A DNA stretch of 60,638 nt, taken from positions 1 through 60,638 of the forward strand of contig JALZUO010000029.1 of assembly GCA_023301565.1 (NCBI GenBank). The letters run 5' to 3'. Under the pieces are notes generated by a model. The model made no database searches. It was given only the letters and a program-made list of their open reading frames with translations, and was not told where the DNA came from. This DNA comes from Oligoflexales bacterium (lineage in GTDB: Bacteria; Bdellovibrionota_B; Oligoflexia; Oligoflexales; JALZUQ01). Below, piece after piece: positions 1 through 8,940 of this stretch; the stretch's first letter is position 1; each line of letters starts with the position of its first letter. A program made the translations under genes and the position numbers.

Positions 1-161
1 GATCTTTACCAGAGATATTTGCTTCGTGAGCTTATATATAACAAAAGCAAAGAAAAGAACGTGAATTGATGTGCTTCTTATTGCTTATACAGTTGGCCAA
101 ACTACCCACTATTTCTGAGTAAATATATTTGGGGCACGCACACCATCTACAGCCTAACTTC
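1..161. other. Window-edge stretch without a recognisable gene
   Basis: This AT-rich stretch lies downstream of the minus-strand Bax1-like gene. I read it on both strands. The minus-strand frame following the Bax1-like stop meets another stop within a few codons. A second minus-strand frame stays open for most of the stretch but encodes nothing nuclease-like. I see no clear terminator hairpin. Confidence 0.5.
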
Positions 162-827
162 TTAAATATATCGTGGGAAATGCACTCGGATAGCTTCAGA
201 AGCCTTTTCGATGTCTGATTCCCACTTAGAAAATGAAAACGTAGAGCTCTTGCCTAGCCATGAAAGCTGTTCTCTTGTTTCTAGGCGATCGTTTTTTTGG
301 GCTTCTGGCTCAAACCAGTTTTTAGCAATTGGCGACCCTGCTAGTCTGTGCAGGAGGTTCCAGTACTCAAAGTTATAAACCGCAATCAGTGCTTCGGGTT
401 CTATTTCTAGTTCACGGTAAACCCTGGGTTCTGTCTCTTCTGCTAGGATGGCGTCAAGCCTTTCAAGGGTTACATCAAAGTGCTTTGCAGTGGCTTCTTG
501 AAGGAGCGTATAGCTACCAAAAGTTTGTTTGGACCTAAGGCCTGCGGCTACTCTTGCTACATCTAGAGAGCTAATCTTTTTTTTGTTTGGGGAGGTTTCA
601 AACTCTTGAACCATAAAAAGTGCGTGGACAAGACCTGTCACAGGTTTTTTCTTTGCTAAAGAAGAAACAGCTAGAAGGATCACTTCAGAAAGCTGTTTTC
701 CTAGGCAACTGTTAAAAGCTTCGATAGCAATATCAGCTGCATGCAGGTCTTTGTCCAGCGTTAGAAACACTGGCTTTAGACCGGACTTTAGGCGCCTGGC
801 GCTAACGCTTTCTTCTGTAAACATCAT
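162..827 (-). CDS. Short Bax1/DUF790-like protein, partner of the XPB-like helicase
   Basis: A 221-residue protein. Its N-terminus (ARRLKSGLKPVFL, about residues 10-23, then a helical stretch) and a later segment with ALIAVYNFEYWNLLHRL (about 144-160) resemble the DUF790/Bax1 family. In archaea Bax1 is encoded next to XPB helicase, binds it and supplies a nuclease. The start ATG lies 26 bases inside the helicase gene, so the two are probably translationally coupled. Full family members are about 350-450 residues, so this one is roughly half length, and I see no PD-(D/E)XK-type nuclease segment at the C-terminus. The first 161 bases of the window do not continue it. It may be a helicase-binding subunit without nuclease activity, or a truncated gene. 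The family assignment rests on pattern resemblance and context, not a search. Confidence 0.6.
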   Translation of the reverse strand: MMFTEESVSARRLKSGLKPVFLTLDKDLHAADIAIEAFNSCLGKQLSEVILLAVSSLAKKKPVTGLVHALFMVQEFETSPNKKKISSLDVARVAAGLRSKQTFGSYTLLQEATAKHFDVTLERLDAILAEETEPRVYRELEIEPEALIAVYNFEYWNLLHRLAGSPIAKNWFEPEAQKNDRLETREQLSWLGKSSTFSFSKWESDIEKASEAIRVHFPRYI

Positions 828-2121
828 GGTTTCTTCTTCGTTTGCTTGCGTTCTCTTCGCGCGTGTCCTTTGAGACGAGCTCGTACAGTACGGCTGTCTT
901 GCCTTCTTTGTGTCTTAGGATTCTGCCAATGCGTTGGACGTGCTCTCTAACAGAGCTTGTACCTGAAGCTACGATAGCAATGCTTGCGTTTGGTACGTCT
1001 ACGCCTTCGTTGAGGACTTTTGATGTGACGACGACGTCTATTTCGCCTTCTTTAAATTGGTTTAAGGTTTCTTTGCGCTGAAAGTTACTAGTCTTATGCG
1101 AAATCACAGGAAGGCAAAACCTGCGAGCAATTGCGTAGGCAAAAGAGTTTTGGTGGGTAAATATAATCATCTTTTGACCTGCATGGTCACAAATAATTTT
1201 CCAAATTGCGTCAAACTTTGCTTTTGGTGTGTGCGACAAAGCCTTTTGTTCTCTAAAAGCAGTCATTGCTTGCCTGCCGCCGGGCATATAAGTGCTCTTT
1301 TGCATGAACACCTGCCAGGCTTCTTTGGAGTTTAAAATGATTCCGTTTCGCTTCAGCCAGGAAGTGTAAATGCCGCGTTGCCTTTTGTACTCTTCTCTTT
1401 CTTCCTGGTTGAGCTCAACTTGTAGAACTCGCGTCTCAAACGGTGCGATAGTTTCTTTGCCTAGATCTTTTAGTTTGGCCGAGTAGACAATTGGTCCTAC
1501 GTGATCAAAAATTTTGTCTGCTTGCTCGTGCGAAGCGACGGTTGCAGAAAGCCCTAGGCGAAAGGGCGCAATGCACTGGCGGGCAATGCTAGAGTTTACC
1601 TTGCCGGATACGTGGTGGCATTCGTCAAAGATCAGCAGGCCAAACTCGTTGCCCTTCTCTTTTGAGAATAGAGCGGCAGAGTCATAGGTGGATATAGTTA
1701 TATGTTTGGTTGACTTGTTGCCGTCTCCCCACAAGCCTGGCTCTATGCCAAAGTGCTTTGTGATTTGTTCAAACCATTGGTGCATAAGATCAATGGTGGG
1801 TACTACGATTAATGCCGTGCGTTTGATCTTTTCTAAAATATAGAGTGCCGTCATGGTTTTTCCGGCACCTGTAGGCATCTCTAAAATCCCCACGCCTTTG
1901 TTTTGCATCCAATGCTTGATGGCTTCTACCTGGTGGCTCCGTGGGCTAGGTAGGGCCGATTTGGGTAGGTCGAGTGTCTGGTAGTTTTTGGCAAGGTCTG
2001 CGTATTCGATATTTTGTTTTTTTAAGCGAAGAACCTCAGTTCTGTAATCCATGGCAGGAAGAACAGAAAAGTTGTTCAATGAGGAAACGTGAATGTTACC
2101 GTTGTCAAAGCGTAGCTCCAT
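802..2121 (-). CDS. XPB/Rad25-like superfamily 2 DNA helicase
   Basis: A 439-residue SF2 helicase. It shows Walker A MPTGAGKT (about residues 82-89), the DECH box FDECHH (about 165-170), motif III GLSAT (about 190-194) and motif VI QRIGRILRH near residue 405. The N-terminal 60 residues are short and poorly conserved, as in compact bacterial XPB-like enzymes, which unwind DNA during repair. The gene lies 40 bases downstream of a small membrane-protein gene and overlaps the Bax1-like gene by 26 bases. This order matches the XPB-Bax1 pair known from archaea and some bacteria. I chose the ATG at 2121; a TTG lies one codon upstream. The helicase class is certain; the XPB subfamily is inferred from size, DECH motif and partner. 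Confidence 0.85.
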   Translation of the reverse strand: MELRFDNGNIHVSSLNNFSVLPAMDYRTEVLRLKKQNIEYADLAKNYQTLDLPKSALPSPRSHQVEAIKHWMQNKGVGILEMPTGAGKTMTALYILEKIKRTALIVVPTIDLMHQWFEQITKHFGIEPGLWGDGNKSTKHITISTYDSAALFSKEKGNEFGLLIFDECHHVSGKVNSSIARQCIAPFRLGLSATVASHEQADKIFDHVGPIVYSAKLKDLGKETIAPFETRVLQVELNQEEREEYKRQRGIYTSWLKRNGIILNSKEAWQVFMQKSTYMPGGRQAMTAFREQKALSHTPKAKFDAIWKIICDHAGQKMIIFTHQNSFAYAIARRFCLPVISHKTSNFQRKETLNQFKEGEIDVVVTSKVLNEGVDVPNASIAIVASGTSSVREHVQRIGRILRHKEGKTAVLYELVSKDTREENASKRRRNHDVYRRKR

Positions 2122-2161
2122 CAAAGGAGCTTAGTATGTCAGCTGTAAAGTGTCTTGCGAC

Positions 2162-2425
2162 TTATGCATCTTCTTTTTTTTCTTCTTGGCCTTCTGGCTC
2201 TTCGCCGCCCTCGGCATCAGGCTCAAGTGTAAAGAGTACATAGATACAGCCAATAGCAGCTACAAGAGCAACGGCAGCAAGCCCGTAGAAACACCAGAGC
2301 AAGAACGGCAGAGGCACAGATACGCCAAACATGTGGAGCATCAGCACGTTGGCCAGAAGGATGATTCCAATAAAGGCCCAGGCTGCAACTCTTGCTGGTA
2401 GGGACTTTCGTAACTTTGGATTCAT
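2162..2425 (-). CDS. Small two-span membrane protein with acidic tail
   Basis: An 87-residue protein with two hydrophobic segments (about residues 10-30 and 36-66), a basic N-terminus (MNPKLRKSLPAR), and a Glu/Gly-rich acidic C-terminal tail. I do not recognise the family. The basic start before the first span suggests an N-in topology with both ends in the cytoplasm. It ends 40 bases before the helicase gene on the same strand, so cotranscription is possible, but a functional link is not shown. Hydrophobicity and an ATG start support coding. Confidence 0.6.
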   Translation of the reverse strand: MNPKLRKSLPARVAAWAFIGIILLANVLMLHMFGVSVPLPFLLWCFYGLAAVALVAAIGCIYVLFTLEPDAEGGEEPEGQEEKKEDA

Positions 2426-2640
2426 AGATAGGACGCCTTGAGCTGGTAAGGCCCTAACCTACGCAGGGGCCGGGAAAATTGCAAATAGCTTGTTTATTGA
2501 ACAGCTCTGAGGTGGTTAGAGAGGAGGTTTCATGGGAGGAAAGGTAAACTAAGAGCCGACTAGAGAGCGAGGTGTTTTGGCTGTTTCGCTTTTTTTGATC
2601 TTATGTACTGAGACGCTTTTGCGTAGAAGAGGACACCGTC

Positions 2641-3426
2641 ATGTTAGAAGCCCTGTGGCTGGCAATTCTTCAAGGAATCACGGAGTTTCTTCCTGTCTCT
2701 AGTAGCGCCCACTTGCTGATTTTTTCTGAGCTCTGGGACGGAAAAAAACTACCTCTATATTTAAATGTTGCGCTTCATGCCGGAACTCTTGGCGCCATCC
2801 TCTGGTACTTTCGCAGTGAGTGGTTTTCTTTGTTTAGCAAAATCAAGCAGGATATCTTTTGCGGACAAAAATCACATGAAAGCCGGGTGTTGCTTCCAGC
2901 CCTTATAGCAGGAACGTTACCTGCAGGTTTGTTTGGGTTGTTTGGAAGAGACATGCTGCAAGCGGTTTTTCATGACTCTCGCATGACGCTGATGCCGCTC
3001 GCAGTCGTAGGGATACTGATGTGGCTTGTCGATAAGTTGACGCCTGTTCGTAAAAGTGCAAAACAGTTTTCTATTTTAGATGGACTCTATGTCGGAGTTG
3101 CGCAAGCTCTTGCTCTTATACCAGGTACCTCGCGCAGTGGAGCGACCATGGTGATGGGGCGTTACTTGGGGCTATCGCGCGTAGACTCTGCAAGGTTTTC
3201 ATTTTTGCTTGGAGCTCCGATCATGGCAGCTGCAACGGTCTTTATAAGCCTTGAGCTGCAACATGAGTGGCTGGATCCGAGGCTTTGGGTTTGTCTGCTG
3301 GTTTCGTTTATAGTCGGGGTGCTGACGATCCACTACTTGCTTGAGTTTCTAAAAGACAAAGGCTTTGTTTGGTTTGCTATCTACCGATGCCTTCTTGCTG
3401 GGGCGCTGTATTTTATTTTGCTGTAG
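2641..3426 (+). CDS. uppP: Undecaprenyl-diphosphatase UppP (BacA)
   Basis: A 261-residue integral membrane enzyme that converts undecaprenyl diphosphate to the monophosphate, recycling the lipid carrier for peptidoglycan and other envelope polymers. Both family signatures are present: QGITEFLPVSSSAH at residues 11-24 and PGTSRSGAT at 161-169, with several hydrophobic spans between and after. Length matches the family (about 260-270). The ATG start follows a 215-base intergenic stretch; it is transcribed alone, convergent with the methyltransferase gene 34 bases downstream. Loss or overexpression of this family affects bacitracin sensitivity in other bacteria. Confidence 0.97.
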   Translation: MLEALWLAILQGITEFLPVSSSAHLLIFSELWDGKKLPLYLNVALHAGTLGAILWYFRSEWFSLFSKIKQDIFCGQKSHESRVLLPALIAGTLPAGLFGLFGRDMLQAVFHDSRMTLMPLAVVGILMWLVDKLTPVRKSAKQFSILDGLYVGVAQALALIPGTSRSGATMVMGRYLGLSRVDSARFSFLLGAPIMAAATVFISLELQHEWLDPRLWVCLLVSFIVGVLTIHYLLEFLKDKGFVWFAIYRCLLAGALYFILL

Positions 3427-3460
3427 ATATAACACTTACAGGCAGCTTGATGCTTGTTGC

Positions 3461-4603
3461 CTATAGCTTGAAGCACCAAAGCTTGGTTTCCAGCGAACCG
3501 TTCGGTACGTCAAAGACCTTTAAAGCTTCTGCTTTTTGCGGTGCCTTAAAAGTATCTTCATAGGCATAAATAGCAAAGTCCCAGCCAGCATACTCTTTCG
3601 TTATGTGCTCGCTAAAACACTCAAAGAAGTTTTCTTTCTTTTTAAGGCGTTGATCATAAGGAAGGTTTGTAAACATAAGTCCATGCTCGGACGGCTTCTT
3701 GCTTTCGAAAAACTGCAGCTGGTTTAGATCTAAGTGTTTTTCTACTCTTGCTTTTAGTGCATTTTCTTTTGCACCTTTTACAAAATCCGGGTGGACATCT
3801 CTTCCCCAGATTGGAAAGACAAGATCTGAAAGCTTTCGCTCTCTGCACTCGTCTTGGGCTTGTCTGTACACGGAGTTTTTGAAAAATGGCATCGCCTCAA
3901 AAGCAAAGCCACCTTTTTTGCGGTGAATCAAAGGAGCTTTGCGCAGCTGGATCATCGCAGCCTCAATGACGGCGGTCCCGCTGCCCATCATGGGGTCCAG
4001 CAGGTTCTTCTGGCCTTTGTAGCCACCGAGTCTTAAAAGGCCTGCTGCTAGGTTTTCTTTTAACGGAGCTGGGTGACCTTCGACCCTGTATCCGCGTTTG
4101 TGCAGAGCCTTGCCGGTCGTGTCTATGCTAAAGGTCCATTGGTCGTTGTATTGGTAAACAAAAATATCGATGGAATTGTCTTTGTTGCCAAAAACAGGGG
4201 TGGCCCCAGAACGAACTAAAAACCTGGTTTCGATCCCGCGTTTAAATACTTCAAAGACTTCTTTTGGGTTAAAATCTTTACTCACCTGTACCTGGGTGTT
4301 GACTGGGACGTTTTTCGGAAGCAGCTTTTCCCAAGCTATTTTTTCACAACGTGCAAATAGTTCATCTGTTCCGTTAGACTCAAAAGACTTAAGAACAAGT
4401 TTAATGCTGCTCGCGGTTCTAAGCCCTAGGTGCGCTTTGTAGAAACCTACTTCATCGGTGGTAAAGTAAACGGCCCGAGGGGCAATCTTTATGATAGAAA
4501 ACCCAAGTGCTTCAATATCACTTTGTAGTGCGGGTTCTAGCCCTTTTGGGCAACTTGCGATAAGGGTGTTTTTCTTTTTTAAGCTCAAAATAGATATTTC
4601 CAT
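3461..4603 (-). CDS. THUMP-domain RNA guanine N2-methyltransferase, RlmL-like
   Basis: A 380-residue SAM-dependent methyltransferase of the UPF0020/RlmL N-terminal type, expected to make N2-methylguanosine in 23S rRNA. A ferredoxin-like/THUMP region occupies about residues 1-160. It is followed by the classic linker HKRGYR plus HPAPLKENLAAGLL (about 168-190), the SAM-binding LLDPMMGSGT (about 201-210), and motif IV TNLPYDQR (about 312-319). Most relatives read NPPYGxR at motif IV, so here the first Pro is Leu and Gly is Asp. The E. coli RlmK-like second domain is absent, giving the short form common outside Gammaproteobacteria. I chose ATG 4603; TTG 4606 is adjacent. No strong ribosome binding site is visible. 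Confidence 0.85.
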   Translation of the reverse strand: MEISILSLKKKNTLIASCPKGLEPALQSDIEALGFSIIKIAPRAVYFTTDEVGFYKAHLGLRTASSIKLVLKSFESNGTDELFARCEKIAWEKLLPKNVPVNTQVQVSKDFNPKEVFEVFKRGIETRFLVRSGATPVFGNKDNSIDIFVYQYNDQWTFSIDTTGKALHKRGYRVEGHPAPLKENLAAGLLRLGGYKGQKNLLDPMMGSGTAVIEAAMIQLRKAPLIHRKKGGFAFEAMPFFKNSVYRQAQDECRERKLSDLVFPIWGRDVHPDFVKGAKENALKARVEKHLDLNQLQFFESKKPSEHGLMFTNLPYDQRLKKKENFFECFSEHITKEYAGWDFAIYAYEDTFKAPQKAEALKVFDVPNGSLETKLWCFKL

Positions 4604-4769
4604 CAAAGGTAGTAGAAGCCTGGTGCTAACAGTTCCTTGGCTATATCGTCAATTGCTTTGACAGATGTCTTGCCTTTGAGTGAAGAGGCTAAAAAAACCT
4701 TAGTAATTACAGCAACTAAAAAAACAAACGGTGGACATCTACTTGCAACTTCTAGGGTGGAGGTTTTCT

Positions 4770-6005
4770 ATGGGTTCTCAAAAACAGTTATCTTATCCAG
4801 CTAAAAAGCACTTTATGGGTGTGGCCAAAGATTTTGCCAAAAAGAGCTTGGATCATATCTATAAGTTTGCAGGCAGCTATGCTGGCAACTTAGCTATATG
4901 GAGCTTCTCAGATCCTCGTCTAGACCTTTCCGTGTTTCAGGCTACCGTGCCTACCATGCTTATAAACCAGGACCAGCAGATTCTAGATATGAATCCAGCT
5001 TTTGCTTTGGTGTTTGGTAAAAAATTGGATGGAACATCTTTACTAGCAAAAGGTGATCACCTTTCTAAGTGGTTTTCTTTGTTAGAAAACTTTCGCCGCG
5101 TTGAAACTAGGACGGAAGGGCTCTATGGTGAAGCACTTCTTCCATTGGCAGACCGCAAACGCGCTGTGTTTAAAAGTAAAGCTTATGGCAGGATGGTTTT
5201 TGCAAAGTTTATGCAGCCTATCCTAGATCGCAAGACTGGAAAACAGCTAGGATGGATCATCACATTAAACATTAACTCAGTAAATAAGCGAGACCTCTTT
5301 TTTAAAGATTTAGATCGCATGTTTAAGTTTTCGAGCTACTCTAAAAAGTTTGCAGCAAGCTTTGATGCTTTGGTTGGTGAGTCGGCTGCCTATAGGACTG
5401 TCGCGCAAAAAGTAAGGGTTCACCTTAGCCAGGCAAGCAAGGTTCTGGAAATCAAGGCGCACAGCGGCTACATCACAGCAGGGCTCTCGCATAAAATAGA
5501 TAAATCCTATGTAGATCACCGCGAAACTTTCTTGCGCTGCATCAAAGAAAAGTTCATGGGAAGAAAAGATCGCGTTAGGATGATCCAGAAACCTGTATGG
5601 TCTATAGGCCAGGTTCCTGTGGCGCGTTTTGACGGAATGGTTATTCCTTTTGGGCTTAGCAAAGAAGAAGTTTCTGGAGATCTTTTTACATCACTATACG
5701 AAGGCATCGAACAAAACAAAATGTTAAGCGTGGTAGTACCTCTGGCTCGCGGGGACGCCGAGCTGAAGTTGTTTCTGAAAGAGCTGCACCAGGACCTACA
5801 GAAATCCGGGCGGTTCGATACCTTAAAGTATCAATATCACGGGTTTGCCGAATACCTCAGGAGCTATGTCTCTCCGCATTTGGCCTCTGTGGAGACAATT
5901 GTTAAAAAGGCAGAGGCAGCAGGGTTTGCAAAGGTTTCTAGCCGATCTTCCGAAAAAGCTATCGGCAATTCTTACGTTCTTTTACAGTTTGCTAAGTTGT
6001 ATTAA
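4770..6005 (+). CDS. PAS-domain protein with degenerate methyltransferase-like C-terminal half
   Basis: A 411-residue protein. I placed the start at ATG 4770 because a strong GGTGGAGG lies 7 bases upstream; an in-frame ATG at 4731 has no such site. Residues about 52-175 look like a PAS sensor domain (PTMLINQDQQILDMNPAFA, then a strand-rich segment ending in GWIITLNIN). Residues about 215-411 recall a Class I methyltransferase fold: VLEIKAHSGYITAGLS at 225-240 mirrors the SAM motif VLEIGxGxGY, but the glycines that bind SAM are replaced. The ending GNSYVLLQFAKLY is like the last strands of that fold. There is no kinase, cyclase or DNA-binding domain. The function is unknown; I infer a sensor using a decayed methyltransferase fold for binding. 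Confidence 0.6.
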   Translation: MGSQKQLSYPAKKHFMGVAKDFAKKSLDHIYKFAGSYAGNLAIWSFSDPRLDLSVFQATVPTMLINQDQQILDMNPAFALVFGKKLDGTSLLAKGDHLSKWFSLLENFRRVETRTEGLYGEALLPLADRKRAVFKSKAYGRMVFAKFMQPILDRKTGKQLGWIITLNINSVNKRDLFFKDLDRMFKFSSYSKKFAASFDALVGESAAYRTVAQKVRVHLSQASKVLEIKAHSGYITAGLSHKIDKSYVDHRETFLRCIKEKFMGRKDRVRMIQKPVWSIGQVPVARFDGMVIPFGLSKEEVSGDLFTSLYEGIEQNKMLSVVVPLARGDAELKLFLKELHQDLQKSGRFDTLKYQYHGFAEYLRSYVSPHLASVETIVKKAEAAGFAKVSSRSSEKAIGNSYVLLQFAKLY

Positions 6006-6083
6006 GCTGTTACCCAGTTCCCCCTGAAGTCTTTTTGGCTTTTTTTTGAAAATATACATGCTTTCGACTAGGATCGGGCTTGT

Positions 6084-6809
6084 ATGATGATCACTCCAAA
6101 AAATATATCGAATATCCTTTTTGCTAGCGTGGCTTTTTTGGCTGGCTGCATGGCTTTTCATGTTGTTTGGCCTGAGCATTACCTTAGTCTTAGTAACCTT
6201 TTTAACTTTGATTACGAGCGAAACATCCCCACTTTTTTTCAGACAGTTCTTTGGATCTTGTCCGGGGTTCTTTGCCTGAGAATTGGTAAGCTGTCTTCAA
6301 AACTTGGCTTCCAGTGGTTTGGAGCCGGGCTCATAGCTTTATTTCTTGGAGCAGACGAGTACCTAGCGATCCACGACCAGCTCAACGTCCCGCTTCGTGC
6401 CATGTTTGATCTAAAAGGCGTTTTCTTTTACGGCTGGGTCATCGTCTACGGTGGGCTGCTTTGTATATTGCTTCCATTTGCACTGCGTTTTGTCAGTAAG
6501 CTTCCAAAGTATCTTTGCCTTCAGTTTGTTTTGAGTGGCCTGGTTTTTGTGCTTGGAGCTTTTGGTGTTGAACTGTTAGGTGGGTACTGGGCCTCAAAGC
6601 AGTTTTCGCGAAGCAACTACATTTATATAACGACTATAGAAGAGAGCTTAGAGATTCTCGGGCAGTGCCTGTTTTTTTACTTTCTTTATAGCTATGTTTA
6701 CAAAAATCATAAAACCATTAGCTTTCAGAAAAAAAATCTCCGCTATTTTTGGATTTTTTGTAGCGTGTGTTTGGTTCTAATTAGCTTGAACCGCTTAGAA
6801 ATTATTTAA
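6084..6809 (+). CDS. Multi-span membrane protein of unknown function
   Basis: A 241-residue protein with about six hydrophobic spans (roughly residues 10-30, 48-66, 74-90, 110-135, 142-166 and 218-238). Two polar conserved-looking patches stand out: ADEYLAIHDQLN after the third span and TTIEESLEILGQ before the last. Acidic and His residues at membrane edges like these often bind metal or substrate, but I do not recognise the family and assign no function. ATG 6084 has AGGA about 10 bases upstream; a second ATG follows directly. It ends 16 bases before the convergent antiporter gene. Confidence 0.65.
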   Translation: MMITPKNISNILFASVAFLAGCMAFHVVWPEHYLSLSNLFNFDYERNIPTFFQTVLWILSGVLCLRIGKLSSKLGFQWFGAGLIALFLGADEYLAIHDQLNVPLRAMFDLKGVFFYGWVIVYGGLLCILLPFALRFVSKLPKYLCLQFVLSGLVFVLGAFGVELLGGYWASKQFSRSNYIYITTIEESLEILGQCLFFYFLYSYVYKNHKTISFQKKNLRYFWIFCSVCLVLISLNRLEII

Positions 6810-6824
6810 TCTAGCTTTTAACTC

Positions 6825-8906
6825 TTATGAATCTTTTTCTTTTACAGAGGTTACAGGTTTTGGGTTTTGAAAGATAAGCGCAGCACGTTCAATAGCCTGC
6901 TTGTCTCCTATAAGATGCAAAGTATCATCTGCACAGAGCTTGTAGTCTGGTCCAGGAACGATCGCACCTTTTTTTTCGTTGAACACAGCAACTACCGTTG
7001 CACCAGTGAGGTTTCGAATATCCAGCTCTTTTAGGGTTTGGCCTGTAGCTTCGCTGTCAGCTTCGACCTGCATAGGCTGGATGTTGCGCATGGCCTTGAG
7101 CGGGGGTGTGTCCACGTTTCTACGCAGGGAATCTCCAAGCCTGAGGCTATCAGAAGAGAACCTGTTGCGGCAGTCTTCTAAAAGTTCGTTTATTTTTGTG
7201 CCGCTAACGCCAAATGTCCTCAAGCTTTGAGCTAGTAGTTCCAGAGTGGTTTCGTATTCAGCTACAACTAGCTGAAAGTGGTGTTTGCTTTGCAGTCTTT
7301 TTGCTTCTAGCAGGTACTGGGTTCTTACTACACAGTGGATGTCTGGCCGAAGGTGTTGCACGGTAGATAGTATGGCTTGAGTCATCGGAGCTGAGTTTAC
7401 CGTAATGACGACGAGTTTGGCTGTGCGTATACCGGCAGATTCTAAGATTTCCTCTTTACTGGCATCGCCGTAAACTATAGTAGCGTTCTTAGACTTAGGC
7501 CTAAAAAACTTAAAACTCATATCGATTGCAGTAAACGGTATATCGAGTGCATCAAAAGCATCTCCTAGATTCTCGCCAGCAGCTCCAAACCCAATAAGAA
7601 TAGCGCTTCCGGAAGCTTTGCTTTTTCCTGCTAACGGGACAAATTCAGTGTGTATTGGAAACGAATGCAGTGTTTGTTCTTGGATCTGGTGCCAAGTATC
7701 GGCGACAGATATTTTTTGAAAAAAACCACCCTTTAAAAGCTTGTTTGCAAAGTAATACAAACCAGGTGCAAACAAAAGGGAGATACAGGCTCCACCCAGA
7801 GCTACCTGATACGTAGCTTCGCTAATCACTCCAGAGCCATATGCTTGGTTAAAGATGATAAAGCTAAACTCACCCATGTGCGAGAGCATACAGGCGAGTG
7901 CAACAGCTATGCTTAAAGGCACTCTTAAGACAAGGCACGGTAGAACAATGGCAATAAACTTAACTGCAAAAACTCCAGCGGCTACCCCTACCACTGCTAG
8001 GGAGTTGTCTAGTAGCATCGATGGGTTCACCATCAGACCGATCGCAATAAAAAACAGGCCAAGAAACGTGTCGCGCATAGACATGATTTCAGAAAGGGCT
8101 TTTTTAGACCAAGAACTTTCTGAGATCATGACACCTGCAATAAATGCCCCAAGAGATACAGAGAAGCCGAGCTGTATTGCAAGGTAGCCAACGCCCATAG
8201 CCAAAAAAAGGATGCAAAAATAAAACAGCTCACGGCTTCCGGTTTTACTTACCTTTTCTAAAATCCAAGGAAACACGTGCCGGCTTCCGACAATGACAAA
8301 GATGATGCAAAGAAATACTTTAAACAAAAGTGTTGCCACAGACTCCCAGCCAAACTGAGACAGTCCGCTTTCTCCGCCGAGTTTAGTCAATGTTGTAAGA
8401 ATCAGAATCATAGGTATGACGGCCATGTCTTGGAAAATCAAGACGGGGACGGCGCGCTTGGCCGTTTCTGAGTGGCTATCTCGAGACTCTTCAAGCATTT
8501 TGAAAATAAGCGCGGTGGAACTAAGAGCTCCTGCAAACCCGAACGTTAACGATGCAGCCGTAGAAAGCCCAAACCATTTGGCAGCAAGATAAATTACTAG
8601 GCTTGAGATCACCACCTGAGGCATGCCAATGCCAAACAAACTTAAAAGGCGCGACTTGACAGAGCCGAGGTTCAGCTCTAAGCCGATGGTAAACATCAAA
8701 AGGATCGTACCGAGCTCAGCCAAAAACTGGGTTTCATGCTTTAGGGCGTCGACAGCCTCAAAGCTCCACCACTGCAACAGGATACCGCTGAAGATAAACC
8801 CTATAAGAGTCGGTATATGCAGTTTGCGGAAAATTGTACTAACAAGGGTAGCCAGGCCAAAAAGGACAACCAGGCCTAGAATCCAGTCTGTGTTTGCATG
8901 TTCCAT
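6825..8906 (-). CDS. Monovalent cation:proton antiporter-2 (KefB/KefC/YbaL type) with RCK domain
   Basis: A 693-residue CPA2-family transporter. Residues about 1-385 form the Na+/H+ exchanger-like membrane domain with some 12 hydrophobic spans. The RCK/TrkA-N nucleotide-binding domain follows, with a Rossmann motif IGFGAAGENLG near residue 435 and acidic strand-end residues ITAIDMS and VYGDAS. A TrkA-C domain lies at about 600-680 (GATVVAVFNEKKGAIVPGP). This layout is that of K+ or Na+ efflux antiporters gated by NAD(H) or glutathione-type ligands. The substrate cannot be told from sequence. No KefF/G-like partner is nearby. ATG 8906 starts just upstream of the first span. Confidence 0.9.
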   Translation of the reverse strand: MEHANTDWILGLVVLFGLATLVSTIFRKLHIPTLIGFIFSGILLQWWSFEAVDALKHETQFLAELGTILLMFTIGLELNLGSVKSRLLSLFGIGMPQVVISSLVIYLAAKWFGLSTAASLTFGFAGALSSTALIFKMLEESRDSHSETAKRAVPVLIFQDMAVIPMILILTTLTKLGGESGLSQFGWESVATLLFKVFLCIIFVIVGSRHVFPWILEKVSKTGSRELFYFCILFLAMGVGYLAIQLGFSVSLGAFIAGVMISESSWSKKALSEIMSMRDTFLGLFFIAIGLMVNPSMLLDNSLAVVGVAAGVFAVKFIAIVLPCLVLRVPLSIAVALACMLSHMGEFSFIIFNQAYGSGVISEATYQVALGGACISLLFAPGLYYFANKLLKGGFFQKISVADTWHQIQEQTLHSFPIHTEFVPLAGKSKASGSAILIGFGAAGENLGDAFDALDIPFTAIDMSFKFFRPKSKNATIVYGDASKEEILESAGIRTAKLVVITVNSAPMTQAILSTVQHLRPDIHCVVRTQYLLEAKRLQSKHHFQLVVAEYETTLELLAQSLRTFGVSGTKINELLEDCRNRFSSDSLRLGDSLRRNVDTPPLKAMRNIQPMQVEADSEATGQTLKELDIRNLTGATVVAVFNEKKGAIVPGPDYKLCADDTLHLIGDKQAIERAALIFQNPKPVTSVKEKDS

Positions 8907-8940
8907 ATACTCATAATTATTGATTAAACAGGTAGCAGGG

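Noticed and set aside
2426-2640. Purine-rich stretch with GGGAGGAAAGG before uppP, considered as part of RNase P RNA
   Set aside because: The full conserved core (GAGGAAAGTCC and the 3' ACAGAA-type segment) is absent.
3369-3563. Plus-strand frame spanning the end of uppP and the end of the methyltransferase gene
   Set aside because: It overlaps two secure genes, has no ribosome site and resembles no protein.
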